A stretch of 38,706 nucleotides of DNA from an uncultured Azospirillum sp. (GTDB taxonomy: Bacteria > Pseudomonadota > Alphaproteobacteria > Azospirillales > Azospirillaceae), in assembly GCF_946480385.1 (NCBI RefSeq), contig NZ_CAMLJP010000055.1, positions 1 to 38,706 on the forward strand, written 5' to 3'. A program made the position numbers and the translations under genes. Below the pieces are notes generated by a model. The model was given only the letters and a program-made list of their open reading frames with translations. It made no database searches and was not told the DNA's origin. Shown here one piece after another: positions 1-6,985 of this stretch; positions within the stretch are counted from its first letter, which is position 1; each line of letters starts with the position of its first letter.

Positions 1-53
1 GCCGGCGCGACCGTCCGGGGCAAACGCGATCACGGACAAGCCGTGGAAAGTAG

Positions 54-139
54 TGGTGGAAGGGGCTGGATTCGAACCAGCGTACGCGTACGCGGGCAGA
101 TTTACAGTCTGCTGCCTTTAACCACTCGGCCACCCTTCC
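54..139 (-). tRNA. tRNA-Tyr (anticodon GTA)
   Basis: Read on the minus strand this is a complete class II tRNA of 86 nt with an encoded CCA end. The 7-bp acceptor stem GGAAGGG/CCCTTCC is perfect, followed by discriminator A. The anticodon loop TGTAAAT sits on the CAGAC/.CTG stem and gives GTA. A long variable arm (CCGCGTACGCG region) and the T-loop GGTTCGAATCC are present, as expected for bacterial tRNA-Tyr. Confidence 0.97.
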
Positions 140-174
140 AGTCCGCGGCTTGGCAGTGCCCGCCGCGGAGTTCG

Positions 175-204
175 GCAATATGCGAATTTTTCAGACCTTG
201 TCAA
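175..204 (-). promoter_or_regulatory. sigma-70 promoter for tRNA-Tyr
   Basis: On the minus strand a perfect -35 box TTGACA (199-204) is separated by 18 bp from TATTGC (175-180). The predicted start falls about 30 nt before the 5' end of tRNA-Tyr. The box is well placed for the divergent tRNA rather than for the methyltransferase gene. Confidence 0.55.
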
Positions 205-271
205 CACGGGTTAAGCGGTTCACACCAGAAAAAATTCGGTCACAGTCCGCTGCGGCCCCCTCCCCTTCTTC

Positions 272-1207
272 GTGGGTATCATGACGCGCTCCAGACATCC
301 CGGCTCCGGCCCCGCTTCCAGCCGCTCTTCCGACCGCAATGCCGACCGCGGCGCCGAGCGTTCCGGCGCCAAGGCACAGCACGGGGCATCGCCGCGGCAG
401 GACCAGACGGACGACTCCGGTCGGTCCGGACGGCGGCCGACGAAGGGTGGGCGTCCGCCGGCCGCGCGCGGCGTTCTTCTCTATGGCCTGCACCCGGTCG
501 CCGCTGCCTGGACGAACCCGGAGCGGCGCATCCACCGGCTGCTGGCGACCGACTCGGGCCGGGCGGCGCTGGAGCCGGCCTTCGCGGCGGCGCGCGCTCT
601 GGGGCTGCAACGGCCGGAGGCCTCGCCGGTCGACCGCCTGGAGCTTGACCGGATGCTGCCGCAGGGAGCCGTCCACCAGGGCATCGTCGTTGACGCCTCT
701 CCCCTGCCGGAGTTGGGCATCGAGGATTTGTGCAACGAGTTGGAAGCCGAAAAATCGGCGGTCATCGTCGCGCTCGACCAAGTGACGGACCCGCACAATG
801 TCGGCGCCATCCTGCGGTCCGCCGCCGCCTTCGGCGCCCGCGCCGTGGTGGTGACCGAACGTCATGCGCCGGAAACCACAGGCGTGCTGGCAAAGAGTGC
901 GTCGGGCGCGCTGGAAGCGGTGCCGCTGGTCCGCGTCACCAACCTCGCGCGAGCGCTGACCGATCTGCAGCAGAACGGCTTCTGGTTGGTCGGGTTGGCC
1001 GAATCGGGGCAATCGACCCTGGCGAAGCTGGATCTCACCGGCAAGACCGTGCTGGTGATGGGAGCGGAGGGCAGCGGGCTGCGCCGGCTGACCATGGAGC
1101 GCTGCGACGCCATCGCCCGCCTGCCGACCGGCGGCCCGGTGGGCAGTCTCAACGTTTCCAATGCCGCCGCGGTGGCGCTCTACGAGGTCGCCCGCCTGCG
1201 CGAGTGA
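272..1207 (+). CDS. rlmB: 23S rRNA/tRNA 2'-O-ribose methyltransferase (SpoU/TrmH, RlmB-like)
   Basis: The protein is predicted to transfer a methyl group from S-adenosylmethionine to a ribose 2'-OH in RNA. RlmB itself modifies G2251 of 23S rRNA. After about 70 disordered, Arg/Ser-rich residues, a small substrate-binding domain begins near LYGLHPVAAAW. The C-terminal SpoU knot domain carries all three family motifs: NVGAILRSAAAFGA, LVMGAEGSGLR and SLNVSNAAAVALYE. The reading frame opens with GTG at 272 and has an ATG three codons later at 281. Neither has a clear Shine-Dalgarno, so the start is uncertain by 9 bases. It lies between two tRNA genes, which fits a role in RNA modification. The symbol is the usual one for this subfamily, but TrmH-like tRNA specificity cannot be excluded. 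Confidence 0.88.
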   Translation: MGIMTRSRHPGSGPASSRSSDRNADRGAERSGAKAQHGASPRQDQTDDSGRSGRRPTKGGRPPAARGVLLYGLHPVAAAWTNPERRIHRLLATDSGRAALEPAFAAARALGLQRPEASPVDRLELDRMLPQGAVHQGIVVDASPLPELGIEDLCNELEAEKSAVIVALDQVTDPHNVGAILRSAAAFGARAVVVTERHAPETTGVLAKSASGALEAVPLVRVTNLARALTDLQQNGFWLVGLAESGQSTLAKLDLTGKTVLVMGAEGSGLRRLTMERCDAIARLPTGGPVGSLNVSNAAAVALYEVARLRE

Positions 1208-1237
1208 CGGGGAAGCGGATCCGGTGCGGCCAAGTGC

Positions 1238-1266
1238 TTGTTTGCGCGGAAAAGGGGCGCTAAGGT
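1238..1266 (+). promoter_or_regulatory. probable promoter of tRNA-Thr
   Basis: TTGTTT (1238-1243) and TAAGGT (1261-1266) are separated by 17 bp. The predicted start is about 18 nt before the tRNA. Both boxes are only moderate matches, so the call rests mainly on position. Confidence 0.35.
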
Positions 1267-1290
1267 GTGCCTCCGCCGAGCGATGGGCGC

Positions 1291-1366
1291 GCCGGATTAG
1301 CTCAGCTGGTAGAGCAGCTGATTTGTAATCAGAAGGTCACGGGTTCGATTCCTGTATCCGGCACCA
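1291..1366 (+). tRNA. tRNA-Thr (anticodon TGT)
   Basis: A complete 76-nt tRNA with encoded CCA. The acceptor stem GCCGGAT/ATCCGGC is perfect with discriminator A. The D arm has GCTCAGCTGGTAGAGC, the anticodon arm is CTGA-TTTGTAA-TCAG giving TGT, and the T arm is CGGGTTCGATTCCTG. It reads threonine ACA and related codons. Confidence 0.97.
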
Positions 1367-1509
1367 CCGCGCACTGGGGGCGGTCCCGCTCCGCGCCATA
1401 GTTCCGACAGAGCGGCCTGCGTTCAAGGCCCGGGCGGCCCCGATGCCCCACTGACGGTATCGTAACCACGGAACCGTTGGAAGGCAGCACGGTTGGAGGA
1501 GGCATTGGA

Positions 1510-1809
1510 ATGCCCCCTGACACCAGCTTGTGCGAAAGGCCGATCATGACAAAGCCCCAGCGTCCCGAGTCGGGCGGTAACACGCCCACCACTCCCAGTG
1601 CGGAGGCTCATCGGATGCGCGCGGACATCGACCGCGGGCTGACTGGCGACAAGGTTCCGGCCACGGATCCCGCCGCGGCTCCGCTCGGCACCGACGACGA
1701 GGCGGCCGGCACCACGCCGCCGCACGGCATGTCGCGCGATCCCATCGTTCCCAAAGACCAGCGCATCCCACCGGGCCAGAAGAAGGGCGGCGATACGCTC
1801 GATACCTGA
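1510..1809 (+). CDS. small disordered hypothetical protein
   Basis: A 99-residue, Pro/Gly/Asp/Thr-rich protein with no membrane segment and no domain I recognise. It looks intrinsically disordered and ends with a basic GQKKGG stretch. I chose ATG 1510 because a perfect AGGAGG (1497-1502) precedes it by 7 nt. A second in-frame ATG at 1546 has a weaker GAAAGG upstream. It stands alone, with tRNA-Thr before it and a strong terminator 30 bp after it. It recalls in style the proline-rich protein encoded at 4554, but no shared motif is convincing. Function unknown. Confidence 0.65.
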   Translation: MPPDTSLCERPIMTKPQRPESGGNTPTTPSAEAHRMRADIDRGLTGDKVPATDPAAAPLGTDDEAAGTTPPHGMSRDPIVPKDQRIPPGQKKGGDTLDT

Positions 1810-1838
1810 CCGCCTGATTGGAAGGCGTCCAGAACGGC

Positions 1839-1874
1839 AAAAAGCCCGGCCGGGGATCTCCGGTCGGGCTTTTT
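1839..1874. terminator. bidirectional rho-independent terminator
   Basis: The arms AAAAAGCCCGGCCGG and CCGGTCGGGCTTTTT form a 15-bp stem with one G-T wobble around a 6-nt loop. The A-tract and T-tract let it work in both directions. It ends the small gene at 1510 on the plus strand and the export lipoprotein gene on the minus strand. Confidence 0.85.
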
Positions 1875-1914
1875 GCTGTCAGGCATTCTGCCGTCGGCCT
1901 TCGGAAACCTGGGC

Positions 1915-2496
1915 TCAAAAATAGCGCTCCGGCACGCGGACAACGTCGTCCGGCATCACCGAGGTGGTGATCGGAGCCTTGCGGATTTCCTTCTTGGGAT
2001 CGGCACCGCGGGTGATGAGGACGTAATCCTCCTTGGCGCGGTAGGTGTAGCCGCCGGCCATCGCCACCGCCGACAGGGCGGTCATGCCGTTGACATACTG
2101 ATATTGGCCGGGGTTGCGCACCTCGCCCAGGATGAAGAAAGGCCGGTGGTTCAGCACCTCGACGCTGACCTTCGGGTCCTTCACATAGCCCGCGGAGAGA
2201 CGGGTGGTGATTTCCTTTTCAAGGTCGCGGGTGCTGCGGTCCTTGGCAGAGACCTCGCCGATCAGCGGCATGGCGACCTTGCCGGTGCCGTCCACGCGGA
2301 ACTCTCCGGACAGCTGCTCCTCGCCGAACACGATGACGCGCAAGGCGTCGCCCGGGCCGAGATGGTACTCGCCGATCTGACCGGCGCTGGCGGTCTCCAT
2401 CGGCGCGTCGTTGCCGGCACAGCCGACCATGGCAACGGCGAGCGCGGCCAACCCGATCCCCTGGCCCAGCGCACGGAACATATGACGTCGATTCAT
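1915..2496 (-). CDS. polysaccharide export outer-membrane lipoprotein (Wza/GumB type)
   Basis: This 193-residue protein is predicted to be an outer-membrane lipoprotein of a capsule or exopolysaccharide secretion channel. The N-terminal signal ends in lipobox VGCAG, with Cys near residue 27. A Poly_export domain follows (YHLGPGDALRVIVFGEEQLSG ... GKVAMPLIGEV), then an SLBB-like segment (FFILGEVRNPGQYQYVNGMTALSAVAMAGG). It is short: the GumB-size class, lacking the C-terminal helix of long Wza proteins. The frame is open further upstream, but the lipoprotein signal fixes ATG 2496, with a GGGAAAGGG stretch about 9 nt before it. The beta-barrel protein gene upstream on the same strand (2869-4137) is a plausible partner. 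No synthase, Wzc kinase or flippase gene is nearby. Confidence 0.9.
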   Translation of the reverse strand: MNRRHMFRALGQGIGLAALAVAMVGCAGNDAPMETASAGQIGEYHLGPGDALRVIVFGEEQLSGEFRVDGTGKVAMPLIGEVSAKDRSTRDLEKEITTRLSAGYVKDPKVSVEVLNHRPFFILGEVRNPGQYQYVNGMTALSAVAMAGGYTYRAKEDYVLITRGADPKKEIRKAPITTSVMPDDVVRVPERYF

Positions 2497-2868
2497 CCCT
2501 AAACCCTTTCCCTGGCTGGTGGATGCCTGCCGCAGCGCCGGTCCGGTCCTGATCACCGGTCCGGTTGGCCCGGACGGATGGAACGGCTCCCTGGAACCAC
2601 CCATCCGCCGGCCGCCTTGCAGCGGCGCCCTTTGGTCACGCACCTGAATTCGGGTGGAGACTAGCAACTCGCAAGCGCTTGGGAAAAAGTGGAGAGGAAT
2701 TACCGCCTTCGGATCCCCCCAATACATCGCTCCCGGCCATAAAAGCAGGCATAAGAAAAGGGCGCCCGTCATAGGTCGGACGCCCTGCCCTGTTCAGCAA
2801 AACCTTTAGGACCTTCGGCCGGGACTTTCCCGGACGGCCGATCCGGATTCGGCGGATTACAGCCTGGA
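2497..2868. other. intergenic region between the beta-barrel and export genes
   Basis: No gene is supported in these 372 bp. They contain a minus-strand terminator (2753-2786), so the export lipoprotein is probably transcribed from its own promoter here. No promoter box is convincing. The decamer CCGGTCCGGT occurs twice in direct orientation, at 2538 and 2556, of unknown meaning. Confidence 0.6.
2753..2786 (-). terminator. rho-independent terminator of the beta-barrel gene
   Basis: On the minus strand AGGGCGTCCG pairs with CGGGCGCCCT (2759-2768 with 2777-2786, one G-T wobble, 8-nt loop). TTTTCTT follows. It lies about 80 bp after the stop of the beta-barrel gene. Confidence 0.75.
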
Positions 2869-4137
2869 TTACATCTGAGCGCCGAGTCGCAGGTAGATCA
2901 GGTTGTCACTGTACTCGGCCGCACTCAGGTTGGAGTTGCGCTTTTCATAGGTGTAGCCGCTGGTCAGATACAGGTAGCGGTTCATCTGATAGGTGCCGCC
3001 GATGCTGGCCGTATAGACCTTGTCGTTGCGGTCGTTTCCGTTGAAGTCGTCCTGGCGGTACTGCAGCCGGGCGTTCAGCATCAGCGAGCGGAGCAGTTCG
3101 TGATCGACGCCCAGGGCGAACAGGGTGCGGGTGTAGCTGGAAGCGGTGCCGAAGCCCGGGCTCGCCGACGTCTCGCGCACCTGACGGCTGGCGGTGGCGC
3201 TGATGCCGGTCAGCTGGGTGACCGCCCAGTTCAGGCGCCCGCCGAAGGACAGGCCGCTGAAGTCCTCCAGCCGCGAATCCTTGTAGTTGCGGACGAGGTA
3301 GCCGGCGAAGATCTCGCCGGTGATCAGGCCGGTCAGTTCGCTGGCAACGCCGCCCACCACCTCGTAGCCGTCCGAATCGCGGTCAAGGCCGAAGGCGTCG
3401 CGGTCGTTCTTGTGGCGGGTCCAGGAATAGGTGCCCTGGACGAAGGCCTCATAGCCCTCGATGAACTCGTAGCCGACGCGGCCGACCGTCGCATATTCCC
3501 AGCGGTCGCGGTCGCCCTGGCGGGCGACGCCGCCGCCGATCAGGTCGACGTCGTCATAGGAGATGTACTGGGCCGACCCCGACACGCGGGCGCGCAGGCG
3601 GTTGAAACGCTGGCTATAGCCGGCCTCGCCGCCGCTGGTGAAATACTTCACCGGCTCGGCATAACCCTGCAGGCTGTTGATGTCGCCGCGGCCTTCGTGG
3701 TTGCGGCGGTGGAACAGCCGGGCGTCCAGCGCACCGCCCTTGTTCACGTCGTAACGCCCATCGGCCTGCGCGGCATAATCCGTGTAGTTCTCGCCCGAAT
3801 GGTCGCTGTAGCGGCCGGTATCGGCGGAGGCGGAGAAGTTCAGCGCATGGGCCGCGAAGTCGGACTTGATGTCGACCCGCGGACGGACGGTCCAGATGAC
3901 GTCGTCCTCGTGGTTGTCGCGGGTGGCGTAGACGTTGGTTTCATAGGTGGCGCCGGCCTCCACCCGCGGCAGGAACAGGAACGAGCCGGCACGGACGCCA
4001 AGCTGCTCCAGCTCCGGCCGGCGACGCTCCAGCACGGTTTCGCCACGCTGCAGGTCGTCCTGGGCGGCGGCGGGAAGCGACGTCAGCCCGGTCGAGGCGA
4101 GAGCGAGGGCGAGGAGGGAAAGGGTGCTGGTCTTCAT
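2869..4137 (-). CDS. outer-membrane beta-barrel protein (BBP2-like)
   Basis: A 422-residue protein with a Sec signal peptide (MKTSTLSLLALALASTG, cleavage after AAAQ). The rest is a run of alternating-hydrophobicity strands separated by Asp/Asn/Arg-rich turns. It ends in LIYLRLGAQM, an aromatic/hydrophobic C-terminus close to the barrel-insertion signal. Length and pattern fit the family annotated as outer-membrane beta-barrel or DUF2320/BBP2-like proteins, often found beside polysaccharide export genes. By inference it could be an outer-membrane pore or anchor for the polymer handled by the export lipoprotein downstream. ATG 4137 is chosen for the signal peptide. The Shine-Dalgarno is weak (GGTGA). 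The direct substrate is unknown. Confidence 0.8.
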   Translation of the reverse strand: MKTSTLSLLALALASTGLTSLPAAAQDDLQRGETVLERRRPELEQLGVRAGSFLFLPRVEAGATYETNVYATRDNHEDDVIWTVRPRVDIKSDFAAHALNFSASADTGRYSDHSGENYTDYAAQADGRYDVNKGGALDARLFHRRNHEGRGDINSLQGYAEPVKYFTSGGEAGYSQRFNRLRARVSGSAQYISYDDVDLIGGGVARQGDRDRWEYATVGRVGYEFIEGYEAFVQGTYSWTRHKNDRDAFGLDRDSDGYEVVGGVASELTGLITGEIFAGYLVRNYKDSRLEDFSGLSFGGRLNWAVTQLTGISATASRQVRETSASPGFGTASSYTRTLFALGVDHELLRSLMLNARLQYRQDDFNGNDRNDKVYTASIGGTYQMNRYLYLTSGYTYEKRNSNLSAAEYSDNLIYLRLGAQM

Positions 4138-4553
4138 GGAGTCACCGCGCTTGGCTGGGTTCGGTCGGCTCTGGGTTCGGTCGGCTCTTCGGGCCGGGGG
4201 CCGGCCCCTTGGTGGGATACGGCCGGTCACCGCCTTCCGACAGGAACCGATGCGGACGCATCCTCGGCAAAGACACAACAAACCGTGCTCCCCCCGCAAC
4301 AGTGAAGCCCGACCATCGCCGCTTTTGCCGGGTCCTGTGGTGTGGCCGCAACAAATCGCCGGCAATGGGATGAGAGCGGCGGTGCCAATGATTCGCTTGA
4401 TTCCAGTCTCTTTTCAAATGGTCGTAAGATGAAGGTCATAGCCACGGGCCGGCAGAACTGGCGAAGCTCCCCCACCCCTGCCCCGCTCCTACTTGGAACC
4501 GTCCGCCCCGCACCGGGTTGTTCATGACGATTCCTGACCAGGAAAGGTGCCGT
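4138..4553. other. divergent intergenic region / leader
   Basis: No gene is supported in these 416 bp, which separate the minus-strand beta-barrel gene from the plus-strand small gene at 4554. They hold a perfect tandem 16-bp duplication (4155-4186) and a GGGCCGG-GGG-CCGGCCC hairpin (4191-4207), both in the probable leader of the beta-barrel mRNA. Promoters must lie here, but no box pair is convincing. Confidence 0.5.
4155..4186. repeat. two perfect tandem 16-bp repeats
   Basis: CTGGGTTCGGTCGGCT occurs twice in direct succession (4155-4170 and 4171-4186) with no mismatch. It starts about 18 bp upstream of the beta-barrel start codon and runs into its leader. Such a short repeat may vary in copy number by slippage. 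Confidence 0.85.
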
Positions 4554-4727
4554 ATGACACGCCGACTCGACACCCCGCCGCCTCCGCCCTCGACCAAGCG
4601 CCCGCCGGACGCCACCACCCCGCCCTATACGCCGGGCGGGGTGACACCCCCCGACGGTGAGGGTGCGGCCAGTCCTGCCGAGAAGACCGCTCCGCCCAAC
4701 AGCTATCCGCCCAAGCGGAAACCTTGA
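4554..4727 (+). CDS. small proline-rich hypothetical protein
   Basis: A 57-residue protein, more than a quarter proline, with no membrane segment. It starts MTRRLDTPPPPPSTK and ends NSYPPKRKP. AGGAAAGG lies 5-6 nt before ATG 4554, which is good support for translation. It is almost certainly disordered. I recognise no family. It resembles the protein at 1510 only in composition (Pro, Thr, Gly, basic end). No neighbour on the same strand is close enough to form an operon. Confidence 0.55.
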   Translation: MTRRLDTPPPPPSTKRPPDATTPPYTPGGVTPPDGEGAASPAEKTAPPNSYPPKRKP

Positions 4728-5095
4728 CGAAGAACAGGTGGTGAGAAGCGGCGACAGCTGAAGCGTATCGTAGCGACGGCGTCATGAATCGGCGATCGGG
4801 ATCGCCGGAATTGCGGCAGAAGCGACACTCCCCTTGTTTTCGAACTCGCACAGCTTCTTTTGTTGCGCCGCCGATGACGTTTGCATTCCTGTGGCTCTAT
4901 GACGCATCTGCGAAGGTTGCACTGCGGCCATTGTGTTTTCTACCCTTTCCATGAGGAACGCATAATGGACGCATCGGGTGGCGACAGGCGGCAAACGCCG
5001 GGCCACCCCTGCCCACGCAGCCGGGAGCGGCGGTCCGTGCCCGCCCCAGCCTTCGCCCCGGACCGAAGGCGGGCGCGAACCACGGGCCCGTTGCC
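4728..5095. other. intergenic region upstream of the MarR gene
   Basis: No gene is supported in these 368 bp. An ATG at 4965 has a reasonable GAGG upstream, but it reads into an Arg/Pro-rich frame that overlaps the MarR gene out of phase, so I reject it. No inverted repeat that I would call a MarR operator is evident. Confidence 0.5.
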
Positions 5096-5536
5096 ATGGA
5101 CGACTTCGGACGACTGCCTCCCGACGACTACCAGTTGGCCGGCCAGGTTCACCACCGCCTCCGCCGCGCTCATCAGCGTGCGTCGGCGATCTTCATCGAC
5201 CTGATCGGCGATTCGCTGCTGACCCCCACCCAATGGGCGGCGCTGGCCACCCTGTATGCCGAGGGCCCGCTGTCGCAGAACCAGCTCGGCCGGCTGACCT
5301 ACATGGATCCGGCGACCACGCAGGGGGTGATCCTGCGGCTGGTGGAGCGCAATCTGGTCGAACGCCAGCCCGACCCGCAGGACCGCCGCCGCACCAGCGT
5401 CCGGCTGACGCGGATCGGCCAGGCGCTGGTCGTCGACCTGATGGCGAATGCCGCCGCCGCCCATGAACGCACGCTGGAGCCGCTGTCGGAGGAAGAGCGG
5501 GTGCAGTTCATGGCCCTGCTGGCCCGCCTGATGTAG
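5096..5536 (+). CDS. MarR-family transcriptional regulator
   Basis: A 146-residue winged-helix regulator, the usual length for MarR. The core DNA-binding unit is visible from about residue 42: LTPTQWAALATLY, then LSQNQLGRLTYMDPATTQGVILRLVERNLVERQPDPQDRRRTSVRLT, which is the recognition helix and the Asp-Arg-Arg wing. Helices at both ends would form the dimer. ATG 5096 has little Shine-Dalgarno but gives the normal N-terminus. It lies 150 bp before the branched-chain-type ABC importer on the same strand, so it probably controls that importer in response to a small, perhaps aromatic, ligand. That last step is inference. Confidence 0.92.
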   Translation: MDDFGRLPPDDYQLAGQVHHRLRRAHQRASAIFIDLIGDSLLTPTQWAALATLYAEGPLSQNQLGRLTYMDPATTQGVILRLVERNLVERQPDPQDRRRTSVRLTRIGQALVVDLMANAAAAHERTLEPLSEEERVQFMALLARLM

Positions 5537-5686
5537 GAGGCATAGCCTGCCGGTTGGGAAAGGCCGAACGGGAAAACCCCGATCAGGCGGTGACTTTTGC
5601 GCGGGGTTTGCTATGAACGCGGTGTGTTGCGTCGCACCGCGACCCGGACACGCCGCTGGTCTCTTACGAACCGGGGTCCCCGCAGG

Positions 5687-6958
5687 ATGAAGCACCGCCA
5701 CCCGACCGCCTCGCCGACGGCGAAGTCCCGTCTTTCCGCCGCTCTGTTCGCCGCGATCTCTGTCGCCGCCCTCGCCACCGGTCCCGCCGCCGCCCAATCC
5801 GCGAAGGAGCCGGTGAAGTTCAGCGGCGCGCCGGTCCGGGTGGGCGAGATCAACAGCTACACCGGGCTGCCCGCCTTCACCATCCCCTACCGCCAGGGCT
5901 GGCAGCTGGCGCTGGAGGAGATCAACGCCCAGGGCGGCGTGATCGGCTGCTGCGAGCTGCAGGTCGTCTCGCGCGACGACGCCGGCAAGCCCGACGACGC
6001 GGTGCGCGTCGCGCAGGAGCTGGTGACGAACGAGGCGGTGGACGTGCTGGCCGGCACCTATTTCTCCCACATCGGGCTGGCCGTCGCCGATTTCGCCGCG
6101 CGCAACAAGGTGCCCTTCGTCGCGGCGGAGCCGCTGACCGATGCCATCACCTGGGCCAAGGGCAACCGCTACACCTTCCGCCTGCGCCCCAGCACCTACA
6201 TGCAGGCGGCCATGCTGGTGGAGGAGGCGGCGAAGCTGCCGGCCAAACGCTGGGCCACCGTCGCGCCCAACTACGAATACGGCCAGTCGGCGGTTTCGTG
6301 GTTCAAGCAGCTGCTGAAGGAAAAGCGCCCGGACGTGGAGTTCGTGGCGGAGCAGTGGCCGGCCCAGGGCAAGCTGGAGGCCGGCCCGACCGTGCAGGCG
6401 CTGGCCGCGGCCAAGCCCGACGCGATCTTCAACGTCACCTTCGGCGCCGACCTCGCCAAGTTCGTGCGCGAGGGCGAGGGGCGCGGCCTGTTCCGCAACC
6501 GCAAGGTCGTCAGCCTGCTGACCGGCGAGCCGGAATACCTTGAGCCGATGAAGGACGAGGCGCCGGAAGGCTGGATCGTCACCGGCTATCCCTGGGACCA
6601 GATCGACACGCCCGCCCACAAGGCCTTCGTCGCCGCCTATACCGCGCGCTTCAAGGAATCGCCCAAGGCGGGTTCCATCGTCGGCTACACCACCATGAAG
6701 GCGGTCGCCGCCGCGATCACCAAGGCCAAATCCAGCAACGCCGAGCCGATCGTCGACGCGCTGGCCGGCCTGACCATCGGCAGCCCGGTCGGCCCGGTGA
6801 CCTTCCGCGCGTCCGACCATCAGGCCACCATGGGCACCTATGTCGGCGTCACCACCGTCAAGGACGGCCGCGGCACCATGAAGGACTGGCACTACGCCGA
6901 CGGCGCCAACTACCTGCCGCCCGACGACGTGGCGCGCAAGATGCGGCCGGCGGAGTAA
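5687..6958 (+). CDS. periplasmic substrate-binding protein of a branched-chain-amino-acid-type ABC importer
   Basis: A 423-residue type I periplasmic binding protein (Peripla_BP_6/LivJ-like). The signal peptide covers about residues 1-40 and ends GPAAAQS. The mature part opens with the family start VRVGEINSYTG, then GWQLALEEINAQGGV and the Asp-rich DDAGKPDDAVRVAQELV. ATG 5687 begins the signal peptide, so earlier in-frame codons are unlikely to be used. The adjacent Cys pair in IGCCELQV is unusual and may form a vicinal disulfide. It is first in a tight four-gene transport operon. Proteins of this class also bind amides, urea or aromatic acids, so leucine/isoleucine/valine specificity is not shown. 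Confidence 0.9.
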   Translation: MKHRHPTASPTAKSRLSAALFAAISVAALATGPAAAQSAKEPVKFSGAPVRVGEINSYTGLPAFTIPYRQGWQLALEEINAQGGVIGCCELQVVSRDDAGKPDDAVRVAQELVTNEAVDVLAGTYFSHIGLAVADFAARNKVPFVAAEPLTDAITWAKGNRYTFRLRPSTYMQAAMLVEEAAKLPAKRWATVAPNYEYGQSAVSWFKQLLKEKRPDVEFVAEQWPAQGKLEAGPTVQALAAAKPDAIFNVTFGADLAKFVREGEGRGLFRNRKVVSLLTGEPEYLEPMKDEAPEGWIVTGYPWDQIDTPAHKAFVAAYTARFKESPKAGSIVGYTTMKAVAAAITKAKSSNAEPIVDALAGLTIGSPVGPVTFRASDHQATMGTYVGVTTVKDGRGTMKDWHYADGANYLPPDDVARKMRPAE

Positions 6959-6985
6959 GGCGCCGGGCTTCCGGCGCCTCACCCC

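Noticed and set aside
3100..4305. Plus-strand open frame opposite the beta-barrel gene
   Set aside because: The Ala/Gly/Val-rich translation has no domain, and the minus strand has a signal peptide and barrel pattern.
4965..5204. Small plus-strand gene starting at 4965 with GAGG upstream
   Set aside because: It becomes Arg/Pro/Ser-rich and overlaps the MarR gene out of frame, with no sign of real coding.
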